Assembly (NCBI RefSeq): GCF_900187985.1
Contig: NZ_FZOA01000008.1
Coordinates: forward strand, 62,001 to 126,000
DNA length: 64,000 nucleotides
Source: Methylobacillus rhizosphaerae
Lineage (GTDB): Bacteria; Pseudomonadota; Gammaproteobacteria; Burkholderiales; Methylophilaceae
Direction: 5' to 3'
Part shown: positions 30,419 to 40,272 of the stretch, piece by piece
Position numbering within the stretch: the stretch's first letter is position 1
Layout: every line of letters begins with the position of its first letter
The notes under the pieces: generated by a model
Seen by the model: only the letters and a program-made list of their open reading frames with translations
Database searches by the model: none
What the model was told of the DNA's origin: nothing
Position numbers and translations under genes: made by a program

Positions 30419-31258
30419 ATGCAGCTTTGCGGTTTTGAGGTTGGCATAGACCAGCCCTTGTTCCTGATTGCCGGCACATGCGTGATCGAATCGCAGGAGA
30501 TGGCAATCGAGACGGCAGGCCAGTTGAAAGAACTCACGACTGCCCTGGGTATCAATTTCATCTATAAATCCTCCTACGACAAAGCCAACCGCAGTTCCAA
30601 CAAAACGTTCCGTGGTTTCGGCATGGACGAGGGGCTGAAGATACTGGACGAAGTGCGCCGCCAGATTGGTGTACCCATTCTCACCGACGTGCATACTGAA
30701 GAACAGGTACTGCACGTGGCAGCCGTGGTGGATGTGTTGCAGACACCGGCTTTCCTTTGCCGCCAGACCGACTTTATTACTGCCTGCGCCAGGTCCGGCA
30801 AGCCAGTGAATATCAAGAAGGGTCAGTTCCTGGCGCCTGGTGATATGAGGCAGGTCGTGCAGAAGGCGAAAGAGGCCAATGGCGGTGCAGATACCATCAT
30901 GGTGTGCGAGCGCGGTGCTTCTTTTGGTTACAATACCTTGGTCTCTGATATGCGCGGGCTTGCCATTATGCGCGAGACGAATTGCCCGGTGGTGTTCGAT
31001 GCCACGCATTCGGTACAGCAGCCTGGCGGCCAGGGAGACAAGAGTGGCGGCCAGCGCGAATTCGTGCCTGTACTTGCCCGTGCGGCAGTCGCAAGCGGCG
31101 TGGCGGGGGTGTTCATGGAAACGCATCCCGATCCTGTCAAGGCTTTGTCTGATGGTCCAAATGCCTGGCCACTGCCCAAAATGAGGGATTTGCTGGAAGT
31201 ATTGGTCGACCTTGACCGTGTGGTGAAAAAAGCCGGCTTCATCGAACATACAGTGTAG
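30419..31258 (+). CDS. kdsA: 3-deoxy-D-manno-octulosonate 8-phosphate synthase
   Basis: A 279-residue aldolase that condenses PEP with arabinose 5-phosphate to form KDO 8-phosphate for lipopolysaccharide. Seen: [15 protein letters not shown], the [13 protein letters not shown] substrate loop (about 51-63), [41 protein letters not shown] and [13 protein letters not shown]. The Asn in NIKKG and absence of an active-site metal Cys suggest the metal-independent type. It starts 6 bp after pyrG. Confidence 0.98.
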   Translation: MQLCGFEVGIDQPLFLIAGTCVIESQEMAIETAGQLKELTTALGINFIYKSSYDKANRSSNKTFRGFGMDEGLKILDEVRRQIGVPILTDVHTEEQVLHVAAVVDVLQTPAFLCRQTDFITACARSGKPVNIKKGQFLAPGDMRQVVQKAKEANGGADTIMVCERGASFGYNTLVSDMRGLAIMRETNCPVVFDATHSVQQPGGQGDKSGGQREFVPVLARAAVASGVAGVFMETHPDPVKALSDGPNAWPLPKMRDLLEVLVDLDRVVKKAGFIEHTV

Positions 31259-31296
31259 GCTGGAACAAAAAATCCAAATCTAAATTGAGGAAATAA

Positions 31297-32903
<1,607 letters not shown>

Positions 32904-32910
32904 GGCCTGC

Positions 32911-33912
32911 CTATTTATCCAGTGGATATGGCAATGGCTGGATAGTCAGCGTTTTCCCCTGCCAGTTTAAGCTGCCAGTTTCCACACTTTCCAATCGTAG
33001 TTCAGCCAGGATACTCTGGCCTCCATCCGGATGAGGGGCGCTACGCACTACTTGTCCGGCGGCTGTGCCATTGCTATCGAGAATCTCGTCGCCTGCGGCT
33101 GGTGCAATATCACTGGCAATATGGGCCAGGTGCGTACGGCGCTTGACCTTGCCCAGATAGTGCGTGCGTGCCACGATTTCCTGCCCGGTATAGCAGCCTT
33201 TCTTGAAGTTGATGCCATCGATCAGGTCGAGATTGACCATCTGTGGCACAAATGCTTCCTGTGTGGCTTTGGCAACTGCCGGAATGCCGGCCTGGATTTC
33301 GCGCCAATTCCAGTCTTCATGGTTGGCTGGGGTCAGATGCTGGCTGAGGCTGAGCCAGAGTGCCTCAGCTTGTGCCAACGGGCTGATGATTTCATAGCGC
33401 GGCAAAGTGCCGGGCAAGCGGATCAGGCTGATTTCACCTGACTGGGTCATGGCATACTCGGCTTCTGGCACGTTGTCGAAATGGACATTCAATATTGTTT
33501 GAGCTTGCTCCCCGGCAACACCAATACGAACATAGAGGTCGCTGACATCGTTGATAACGACTTTGGAGCGTAATACATACATGCGTAAACGCTTGGCAAT
33601 GGCTTCCAGTAGCTCGCGCTCGAATTGCAGGTACAGTGTATTATCACGAGAAAAAGCAAAAAACAGGGCAAGTAGGCGGCCCTTGGGCGAGCAATAGCCA
33701 CTGTAATGACTACTGCCTTCCAGTTTTTTCACATCATTGGTGACCTGGCCCTGCAGGAAAGTGACTGCATCTTCTCCTTCCAGGGACAACAGGCCATAGT
33801 GTGACAGGTCAGTGATGATGCTGTCTTCCGTCTGTGCAGCATGGGGAAAGCGGATATTGCCATCCTGTATGTTGGCGCCTTGTGTGGAAAGGAATTGATA
33901 CCACTGACTCAT
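32911..33912 (-). CDS. ygfZ: YgfZ/GcvT-like folate-binding Fe-S repair protein
   Basis: A 333-residue tetrahydrofolate-dependent protein needed for maintenance of certain Fe-S enzymes such as MiaB. The defining KGCYTGQEIVARTHYLGKVKRR motif, with its conserved Cys, is near 230. The GcvT-type N-terminal segment is TDLSHYGLLSLEGEDAVTFLQGQVTNDV. It is convergent with ftsB (7 bp apart) and divergent from the ygfX-like gene (14 bp between start codons), the latter arrangement also known in enterobacteria. Confidence 0.95.
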   Translation of the reverse strand: MSQWYQFLSTQGANIQDGNIRFPHAAQTEDSIITDLSHYGLLSLEGEDAVTFLQGQVTNDVKKLEGSSHYSGYCSPKGRLLALFFAFSRDNTLYLQFERELLEAIAKRLRMYVLRSKVVINDVSDLYVRIGVAGEQAQTILNVHFDNVPEAEYAMTQSGEISLIRLPGTLPRYEIISPLAQAEALWLSLSQHLTPANHEDWNWREIQAGIPAVAKATQEAFVPQMVNLDLIDGINFKKGCYTGQEIVARTHYLGKVKRRTHLAHIASDIAPAAGDEILDSNGTAAGQVVRSAPHPDGGQSILAELRLESVETGSLNWQGKTLTIQPLPYPLDK

Positions 33913-33926
33913 GGGTGATCCTCTGA

Positions 33927-34382
33927 ATGAACGAGATGCAAAAAACCAGCCGTCATTATACAGTGAAGCCAGTTATCCTGATTCTGAGTGTTTCACATTG
34001 GTTGGCGGCACTGTTTGTCTGCATGGGGTTGATGGCGGGCCTGGCCGTGGTGATATTGCCCTGGAACTGGTGGGTCAAGGTCTTGTTACTGTGCGTGATC
34101 ATGATGGCGACTGCCTACCATTTATGGCGGGATGTCTGGCACCGACACCCTCACTCGCCCGTGATACTGGAATTGAATCATGTGGGAGAACTTTGGCTGA
34201 CGCTGCGCAATGGTACGCGTCAACAGGCCAGCGTACATGGCAGTAGCCTGGTCACAGCCAATTTCACCGTGCTCAACCTGCAGCTGGATAAACGTGTGCC
34301 TTGCCTGATTCTGCCGGATGCAGTGGACGCACAGGCATTCAGGCGTTTACGTATTTGGTTGCGCTGGGGAAAGCACACATAA
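33927..34382 (+). CDS. YgfX-like (DUF1434) inner-membrane protein
   Basis: A 151-residue protein with two N-terminal membrane segments (about 15-37 and 41-60: VILILSVSHWLAALFVCMGL; WWVKVLLLCVIMMATAYHLW) and a soluble C-terminal part ending in RRLRIWLRWGK. Topology, length and position divergent from ygfZ match YgfX/CptA, which in E. coli is the partner of SdhE and has been described as affecting MreB/FtsZ. No sdhE is adjacent here. The first ATG was used; another ATG lies three codons on. Confidence 0.75.
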   Translation: MNEMQKTSRHYTVKPVILILSVSHWLAALFVCMGLMAGLAVVILPWNWWVKVLLLCVIMMATAYHLWRDVWHRHPHSPVILELNHVGELWLTLRNGTRQQASVHGSSLVTANFTVLNLQLDKRVPCLILPDAVDAQAFRRLRIWLRWGKHT

Positions 34383-34416
34383 AAAGACCAGGCTTGGCAG
34401 GAGCTTGCAAGCACGA

Positions 34417-34791
34417 CTATCTTAAACTGGAGCAACGACGATCCCAATAGGAGCCGAACTGATCCTTTTTGAAATCCTCGACCTCGGACGCTGCATCACC
34501 TGGCTCTATCCATACCAACTCGAAACGCTCGGTGCCCTTGTCGAAAACCTTGATGAAGCGCGTCCATTCCGGCTCGTCTGATTTGTTCATCTCGCCACAG
34601 AGGTTCAGGCTATCGTCGAACTCCGTCACAATCAGTCCGCGAAACTGGAAATGGTCACGGCTGGATTGCTCTTTCAGAATACCCTGCCTGGCATCCTCCT
34701 CGAATACTTGCTTGTCAGCGTAGGGGCTGGCAGATGCCACAGAGGCAAATACCAATAGCCATGTCGACAAAGCCATTGCAAACCACTTCAT
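34417..34791 (-). CDS. Hypothetical secreted protein
   Basis: A 124-residue protein of unknown function with a clear signal peptide (MKWFAMALSTWLLVFASVASA). The mature part is acidic and contains two cysteines (LNLCGEM; WDRRCSSLR) that could form a disulfide. AGGAAATAGT before the ATG at 34791 supports this start over a longer reading. I recognise no family. It is followed upstream (same strand) by a possible 41-residue membrane peptide and another small membrane-associated protein. Confidence 0.65.
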   Translation of the reverse strand: MKWFAMALSTWLLVFASVASASPYADKQVFEEDARQGILKEQSSRDHFQFRGLIVTEFDDSLNLCGEMNKSDEPEWTRFIKVFDKGTERFELVWIEPGDAASEVEDFKKDQFGSYWDRRCSSLR

Positions 34792-34901
34792 ACTATTTCC
34801 TGACCAATGCACAGAAGCTGGATTGTAATGCATTGAAGAGATGAGCTACAGGTGGATCAGTCTGTAGTACACAAACTCGCTAAGTCTCAGAGAGAAGACA
34901 C

Positions 34902-35027
34902 TCATGAAAATAATTGAATTACCAGCCACTGCAGCACGATCAATAGTGCAATAAGCAAAAAAGTAAAGACGAGCAATTGAATAAAGACGCGTATGCCTTG
35001 TGATTCTTCGTGCTGAAAAGATGGCAT
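34902..35027 (-). CDS. Possible 41-residue single-pass membrane peptide
   Basis: An ATG-initiated frame encoding 41 residues: a polar N-terminus (MPSFQHEESQGIR) and one long hydrophobic helix (VFIQLLVFTFLLIALLIVLQ) near the C-terminus. AGGTAAG lies about 13 bp upstream of the ATG. It lies between two small genes on the same strand. Composition is what a real small membrane protein would show, but no family match is recognised and chance cannot be excluded. Confidence 0.4.
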   Translation of the reverse strand: MPSFQHEESQGIRVFIQLLVFTFLLIALLIVLQWLVIQLFS

Positions 35028-35047
35028 GTATAACAGTTGCTTACCTA

Positions 35048-35455
35048 TTATTCTGCAGTCTTATACATGATCCGTACACCTGATGACTGTGGCTCAGCCA
35101 TGGAAATCCGTGCATTTGGATGATGTATCACTACCAGGCTTTCAGGGTCAAGCCATTGGATACTGACAGAGGGCCCTCCGCCAATACCTGATGGTGCCGC
35201 GCCATGATTTGTATCAGCAACAAAGATGTTGCCGGATTCATTGCCCAGTTGGTGCTGCGACGGCATTAACGAGAGCTGTGTGCTGAAACCTGTGGTAGCG
35301 CCGCAGTCGCGCTGGAAGACAACGACTTTATATTTTCCATCAGGTGACCATACTTCGGTGAGCAGGTTATTTCCGCACGTAGAGTCCAGCATATACCATG
35401 CGAGCACGGAACAAGCCACAGCAGCGACAAGAAAATACTGGAGGAGTTTGAACAA
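35048..35455 (-). CDS. Hypothetical membrane-anchored protein (possibly DUF5412-like)
   Basis: A 135-residue protein with an N-terminal hydrophobic segment (LLQYFLVAAVACSVLAWYML) and a periplasmic domain. The start of the domain, EVWSPDGKYKVVVFQRDCGATTGFSTQLSLM, and the later VSIQWLDPESLVVIHHPNARI resemble small exported proteins sometimes annotated as DUF5412; the assignment is tentative. Cysteines at Cys27 and in RDCGA could pair. An IQLA-type lipobox is not evident. Function unknown. Confidence 0.6.
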   Translation of the reverse strand: MFKLLQYFLVAAVACSVLAWYMLDSTCGNNLLTEVWSPDGKYKVVVFQRDCGATTGFSTQLSLMPSQHQLGNESGNIFVADTNHGAAPSGIGGGPSVSIQWLDPESLVVIHHPNARISMAEPQSSGVRIMYKTAE

Positions 35456-35960
35456 TTTGTGTACTGGATAGCGGTTAAATTAAGCAGAATCCTGAAATGT
35501 TTCGCTATGGATAAAATTTACTTCAGGATACCCGACTGAACTAACTCATGATGATGACCATTGATTTTCATCGCTAATTCATGCCCTAGGTATCAGAATA
35601 ACTAGAGTGAGCAGGATCAACCAAAGATAGGCAGCTCATGATTTACCGCCCAGGTCTTTAACTTCAGAGGGGTTCCCGGCAAGAATTTCTTGTTCCATTT
35701 TTATTACTTTCTTGTTGTTGGCTGAGGGGTATGGACAATATCAAGGAGTCTGAATCGTATTGGATGCTGGAGCGCTAAGTCAATAAGCTGCTTAATGGCT
35801 CAATCTCATCATGCTGCATATGATGATCCACTGCCTGAATTCTGAAGAAAGGATTAGGAAGCACTCAGTCGTGTATGGGCAGTCCAAAGGTAAGCTTGGC
35901 TGCAGAATTTCTGGTATCGGGTGAAACCAAATACCTGGTCTAATAGCAGGTAGGGGATAG
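35456..35960. other. 505-bp gene-free region
   Basis: All six frames are interrupted by frequent stops. The longest thing of note is a 20-codon minus-strand frame (MEQEILAGNPSEVKDLGGKS) with no ribosome-binding site. No tRNA, insertion sequence ends or terminator with T-run were found. It separates lineage-specific small genes from the 3' end of the mxa cluster and may be decayed sequence. Confidence 0.5.
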
Positions 35961-36938
35961 CTAGTGAATCATTTTGCGATGCAGTATCCGCTTGAGCAGT
36001 TTTTTCAGCCGTTGCGGCGTATAGGAGGCAAGCAGTAGGCCGCCTGCGATCAGGGCCAGTATCCAGTCTATGTCCATGGGGGCAAAGTCGCGGCGGCTGG
36101 GTTTCATGTGGTTCATGGCAGATTTGACGGCTTCGGGATTATCGCCGTTGACGTAGTTGGCACTGATTTCTTCGCTGAGTTTGATCAGGTACTCTTCATC
36201 CATGATGGACAGGTAGCGGTCATTTTCCGTGGTGGCGGTTCCCTTGTCCCGCGTGCCCAGGTTCTGCTGTGAAATCTGAGCGATACCAGGTTGCAGCACA
36301 AAATTTTCTGCTGACCAATAGCCCAGCAGTTTGTTGTTTTCATCAAACTTGGGAATCGGCTGGGGTTGTTTGCTGCCTATGCCGACCAGCAGCCACTCGC
36401 TGCCAGTCTGGAGATTGGCAAGGTTGAGTGTATTGAATGCGTGCAGGTGGGGCGCTTCTTCACCATCAGTGAAAAATATGGCTTGGGTTGGCTCTGGCAT
36501 GGTGCGCAGCAAGCGGCTCAGGGAGTCCATGCCTTCGCGCAGGCGGCTGTTGCCTGCCCAGGCCTGACGCCATTCGACATGGGCAATGGTGTCCTGGATG
36601 GCAGCATAGTTCTCGCAGACTTCAATCGGGGTATATAAGGTTGCGACACTGAGACCAGCGAAAAAGGCCAGGCTGACCCGGCTGCCACAGGGCATGCTGG
36701 CAACCAGGTCATGTGCCAGGTGCTTGGTGTATTCCAGACGCGAGATATCTTCTCCGCGCCAGATCATGCCCTTGGTGTTCATGCTCTGGCTGATGTCGAT
36801 GACCAGCATGGTGCTGTAAATATTGCGGGGCACTGGAATGGTGGGCTTGAATGCGGCAATACCAAGTAAAAGCAGGGCAATGGCCGGAAGCAGCACATCA
36901 CGATGCAGGTAGGGTTTGAGTCTGGACAGGAAAGGCAT
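35961..36938 (-). CDS. mxaL: MxaL, von Willebrand A-domain protein of methanol dehydrogenase maturation
   Basis: A 325-residue membrane protein with N-terminal TM (about 14-30), a VWA domain with MIDAS Asp48-x-Ser50-x-Ser52 (VIDISQSM) and the later FFTDGEEAP, and a C-terminal TM (WILALIAGGLLLASY) followed by a basic tail. MxaL acts with MxaA, MxaC, MxaK, MxaR and MxaS in assembling calcium-dependent methanol dehydrogenase, probably in calcium insertion, in the periplasm. Assignment rests on VWA architecture plus position last in R-S-A-C-K-L. No mxaD follows. Confidence 0.9.
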   Translation of the reverse strand: MPFLSRLKPYLHRDVLLPAIALLLLGIAAFKPTIPVPRNIYSTMLVIDISQSMNTKGMIWRGEDISRLEYTKHLAHDLVASMPCGSRVSLAFFAGLSVATLYTPIEVCENYAAIQDTIAHVEWRQAWAGNSRLREGMDSLSRLLRTMPEPTQAIFFTDGEEAPHLHAFNTLNLANLQTGSEWLLVGIGSKQPQPIPKFDENNKLLGYWSAENFVLQPGIAQISQQNLGTRDKGTATTENDRYLSIMDEEYLIKLSEEISANYVNGDNPEAVKSAMNHMKPSRRDFAPMDIDWILALIAGGLLLASYTPQRLKKLLKRILHRKMIH

Positions 36939-36946
36939 GATGTACT

Positions 36947-37483
36947 TTATGGCAAGCCGACCGGGATGTTGCCCATGATGAGGCCTGGGGAATCTGACTC
37001 CCCTGAACCTGGAGTGGGTGTTGATGGCAGCATGCTCAGGACACGATCGAGGTTGTGCCGGGCATCCCAGAAATGGTAGTCCAGGCGCAGGGATTGTTCA
37101 TAAGCTGTTCGGGCCTGGGTCAGGAGGTATTCCGTCTCGTCGCGTACTGTCATGTCGCGGCCATTGATTTCCAGGCCCCGCAGGAAAAAGATATTGCCGG
37201 TGTTGTATTGCACTGCAGATTTCTGGGCGTTATTGCCTTTGTCCTGCAATTGCCCAAAAAGCTGGGTGGCCTCCTGATAGCGTCCATTCCTGGCCTGCCA
37301 ATATGCCACGGCAAATTTGGCTTCATAGCTGTCCTGTCGCGTTGATGGGCTCTTGCCAGTGGCAATGGCCTGGTTGAATGCATGAATGCCCTGTATCTGG
37401 TAAGCCTGCCATGCTGCTATCCCTGCAGCAGCAAGTGCCAGCAGACTGAATGCCCAGGTAAGTTTCTTGGCGCTTAATGCCAT
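36947..37483 (-). CDS. mxaK: MxaK, methanol dehydrogenase maturation protein
   Basis: A 178-residue protein with one N-terminal membrane segment (LTWAFSLLALAAAGIAAWQAYQI) and a helical TPR-like periplasmic domain (AYWQARNGRYQEATQLFGQL; QARTAYEQSLRLDYHFWDARHNLDRVL). The ATG at 37483 starts just before the TM segment; the longer reading to 37549 would overlap mxaC much more. It overlaps mxaC by 10 bp and precedes mxaL by 8 bp. Role within the maturation complex is known only genetically. Confidence 0.88.
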   Translation of the reverse strand: MALSAKKLTWAFSLLALAAAGIAAWQAYQIQGIHAFNQAIATGKSPSTRQDSYEAKFAVAYWQARNGRYQEATQLFGQLQDKGNNAQKSAVQYNTGNIFFLRGLEINGRDMTVRDETEYLLTQARTAYEQSLRLDYHFWDARHNLDRVLSMLPSTPTPGSGESDSPGLIMGNIPVGLP

Positions 37484-38454
37484 GTTCTGACCTCGATGAA
37501 TTTTGCCAATAATAGTAATGACAACAGCAATGCCGCTATCGTGTAGCAATAAGGTGAAAAATCACGGCCCGGAATTTCCTCATGATAACGGATGGGCTTT
37601 TTTTCCTTGCGGTTGATATCTTCCATGGCCATTGCCAGGGATTGCGGATCCGAAGCTTCATACGCTTGGTAGCCGGTATGCAGCGTCTTGAAAAAATCAT
37701 TGAGTTCCAGTGCCGGGGGCAGCGGCTTGTCTTCAGGAGGAACGTAGGTAGTATCAAAGATACTGGTGGCACCTGGCTGGCGCAATACAATCCAGTATAG
37801 CGTGACATTCATACGGTCCAGCCAGTCCCGGATTTTCTGCTGTGTATTCGCTCCCATGCGCCCGCCGCCATCAGACAGCAGGATGATGGCACGTGAGCCG
37901 GAATCCGGTGTCTTGTCGAACTGTGCGAGACCGGTGGTCAGGCCGCTGCCGATATTGGTCTGGAACAGGGCGGCTCCGCCTGCAGCGCGGATGGCGGCGA
38001 GGATGGCTTCCCGGTTTTCCGTCAGTGGTAATGCATGCATTGCGGAGTTGCTGAATGTCACCATGCCGAACATGTCATTGCTGCGCTCCTGTACAAAGCG
38101 GGTGATCAGGCGCTCCGCGGCTGCTGCTTTTGATTCGCCGGCAATGCCGCTGGATTCTGCACCTTCGAAAGCTTCATCCATGCTGGCACTGCGGTCGATG
38201 ACCAATACCAGTTGTGCCCCCTGGCCTATGCGCTCTATATATTGTGCATCCGTGGCCGGGCCAGATGCACCCAGCAGCATCATGAGTAATGCCAGCGCTG
38301 CGAGTATTTTCAGCAAAATGCCCAGCAGGTCTGACCAGCGGTCACGCGGCAACAGGCCCAGCCATGAATAGCTGCGGCTATGCTGGCGATCCAGCAGCAG
38401 GGGAACAAGGCTGAGCGGCAACAATATGAGTAGCCAGGCGTGGGCGAAATTCAC
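37474..38454 (-). CDS. mxaC: MxaC, von Willebrand A-domain protein of methanol dehydrogenase maturation
   Basis: A 326-residue membrane protein. It has an aerotolerance-regulator-like N-terminus with two TM segments (about 6-20 and 45-63), a VWA domain with MIDAS Asp87-Arg-Ser89-Ala-Ser91 (VLVIDRSASMDEAF) and IILLSDGGGRMG, and a C-terminal TM (YCYTIAALLLSLLLLAKFI). The start is GTG, immediately after the TAA of mxaA. Fits the BatA/BatB-like component paired with MxaL. Confidence 0.9.
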   Translation of the reverse strand: MNFAHAWLLILLPLSLVPLLLDRQHSRSYSWLGLLPRDRWSDLLGILLKILAALALLMMLLGASGPATDAQYIERIGQGAQLVLVIDRSASMDEAFEGAESSGIAGESKAAAAERLITRFVQERSNDMFGMVTFSNSAMHALPLTENREAILAAIRAAGGAALFQTNIGSGLTTGLAQFDKTPDSGSRAIILLSDGGGRMGANTQQKIRDWLDRMNVTLYWIVLRQPGATSIFDTTYVPPEDKPLPPALELNDFFKTLHTGYQAYEASDPQSLAMAMEDINRKEKKPIRYHEEIPGRDFSPYCYTIAALLLSLLLLAKFIEVRTWH

Positions 38455-39411
38455 TTACTTCATTCCTCGCTCGATATCGCGGCAGCGGCGGCTGAACTGC
38501 TTCAGCCATGCATGCGGGTCAGCAGGAATATTCTGCGCCGAACTGTCGAAAAACACACAGCGTGACAACAGGAAAAACCGTGACAGTTCATCAGCAAGCG
38601 GCGTGAATGCGGGCTTGACCTGCATGATCTCGTCTGCAGAGAACACACTTCGGCCACAGCTTTTCTTGAATGCTTCATGCAGATTGCTGATCGCGGTTTT
38701 CAGGCCGGTATCGTCACGGGTTAATTTCCTGATAGCGCGATAGTTTCTGGCAAATGGACCGCCCATGCGCGGCAACCAGGCATGGGTGCCCAGTATGTAT
38801 AACAGTCCCAGCAGGCTCAGGCCAAGAATGGCCAGCGCCGTGTTCATGATGATACGGGGGCGCTGATCGCTGATTAGTAGCGGACCGCGCAGAGGACTCA
38901 TGTCCTTGCTGATATTGACTGAGCCGTAGACCGCGAGCGGGGAGATGCGGAAATTCCAGCTGGGAACGCGAACCTGGAATAACTTGCCATTGCCGGAAAA
39001 CTTGATGAATTCAGGCGGTAATGCCGCCGGCTTGGCAACAATGCTGGATGTGAATACCTGGTAGCTCAGGTCCAGTGTATAGATATTCTGGCCGTTCTCG
39101 TGGGATTCACTGATCTTGCTGGCATATAACTCAATGCCTTGCTCTTTGTTGCGGTAGCGTTTCTGGTTACCGGGAATCGGTAGGGACGTAGGCAATATCC
39201 GGTACTGATCCGCGACCTTGAGCGTGATGGTGCGCGAGAGAATCTCTCCCACGTGGTAGCCCACTTCACGCGCCGGATTGCTGACAGTGATGTCGACCGG
39301 CGGGTTCTTTTCGGGCGGGGATACGTTATTTGCGCCCCATGCGGATGGAGATACCAGCCCGATGACCAGTAGCAGGAGGAAATGCAATGTGGGATGGGTC
39401 ATCATGTTCAT
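38455..39411 (-). CDS. mxaA: MxaA, methanol dehydrogenase maturation protein
   Basis: A 318-residue exported and membrane-anchored protein. It has a signal peptide (LHFLLLLVIGLVSPSAWG), a periplasmic beta-rich domain (about 30-190; REVGYHVGEILSRTITLKV), a TM segment (about 190-212; MNTALAILGLSLLGLLYILG), and a cytoplasmic tail. Loss of MxaA in other methylotrophs gives methanol dehydrogenase lacking calcium. The start overlaps the mxaS stop (ATGA). Confidence 0.9.
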   Translation of the reverse strand: MNMMTHPTLHFLLLLVIGLVSPSAWGANNVSPPEKNPPVDITVSNPAREVGYHVGEILSRTITLKVADQYRILPTSLPIPGNQKRYRNKEQGIELYASKISESHENGQNIYTLDLSYQVFTSSIVAKPAALPPEFIKFSGNGKLFQVRVPSWNFRISPLAVYGSVNISKDMSPLRGPLLISDQRPRIIMNTALAILGLSLLGLLYILGTHAWLPRMGGPFARNYRAIRKLTRDDTGLKTAISNLHEAFKKSCGRSVFSADEIMQVKPAFTPLADELSRFFLLSRCVFFDSSAQNIPADPHAWLKQFSRRCRDIERGMK

Positions 39412-40268
39412 GCCGTGACAAACTGGTAGAAGTATTCGGTCAAGGCATCTGCATCAAAACCTTGTTCGATAAAAAACGGGGGCAGGTCATAGCGCATGAA
39501 TAGTGCGTCAAGCGCGGCATGGCGTTCTGCAAATGCAGACTGGATACGGGAATGGGTGGCTTTTCGCAACAGCAGAGTACGTTTCTCGCCAGTTTCGCTA
39601 TCCGTGACATGCGTTAGTCCAAACTTGGGAATGGCCTTATATTCAGCTGCATCCCATAACACGATGGGGACAACGTGATGGCGTTGTAAAGCAGCCAGGG
39701 CCTCTTCCACGATTTCCAGTGGCATATGGAAATCCGAGATGAGTAATACCAGCGAGCGTTCTCGTGGCAGGTGATTGACCAGCTTGAGGATGCCCATACT
39801 GCCGATATGCGGAGGACGATAATGCTGCAATTTTTCTGCCAGCATATAAGCCGGCTGTACCCTGTTGCTGGCAGGAGTCAGCCATTCATCAAGGATGTTG
39901 TCATCAAAACCGATGAAGCCGAACGGGTCATTGACGCGCGAGGCTGACTGCGCCGCGGATGCTGTGATCTCGGCTGCAGTCCTGAGTTTATTCAGGTGGC
40001 CGGAGAACCCCATGGAACCGGACAAATCACATGCAATGAACACCGGCACTGAGCTGCGTTGATTATAGATACGCACATAGACCTGTTCCATTGGGTCGCG
40101 CAGGCTGAGGCGCAAATCGATACGGCGCGGATCTGGGTAGGCTATCAGGGGCGCATGGCCGACAAAGTCCATACCCAGGCCGCGTTGCGCACTGGCATGG
40201 CGGCCTGGATGCCGGCCTCGCGAGCGCCAGCTGATCTGATAGGAAAACTCCCTGGCAAGTTCATGCAT
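39408..40268 (-). CDS. mxaS: MxaS, DUF58 protein of methanol dehydrogenase maturation
   Basis: A 286-residue cytoplasmic DUF58/VWA-like protein. Seen: the family N-terminus EFSYQISWRSRGRHPGRH, a MIDAS-like Asp81-Leu-Ser83-Gly-Ser85 (FIACDLSGSMGF), and LVLLISDFHMPLE. DUF58 proteins pair with MoxR ATPases. The ATG at 40268 begins 4 bp after the mxaR stop; a GTG at 40283 would add five residues and overlap mxaR by 11 bp. Second gene of the cluster. Confidence 0.9.
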   Translation of the reverse strand: MHELAREFSYQISWRSRGRHPGRHASAQRGLGMDFVGHAPLIAYPDPRRIDLRLSLRDPMEQVYVRIYNQRSSVPVFIACDLSGSMGFSGHLNKLRTAAEITASAAQSASRVNDPFGFIGFDDNILDEWLTPASNRVQPAYMLAEKLQHYRPPHIGSMGILKLVNHLPRERSLVLLISDFHMPLEIVEEALAALQRHHVVPIVLWDAAEYKAIPKFGLTHVTDSETGEKRTLLLRKATHSRIQSAFAERHAALDALFMRYDLPPFFIEQGFDADALTEYFYQFVTA

Positions 40269-40272
40269 GATA

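Noticed and set aside
35600-35960. Insertion-sequence or gene remnant in the gap before mxaL
   Set aside because: No terminal inverted repeats, target duplications or transposase-like fragments could be recognised by eye.
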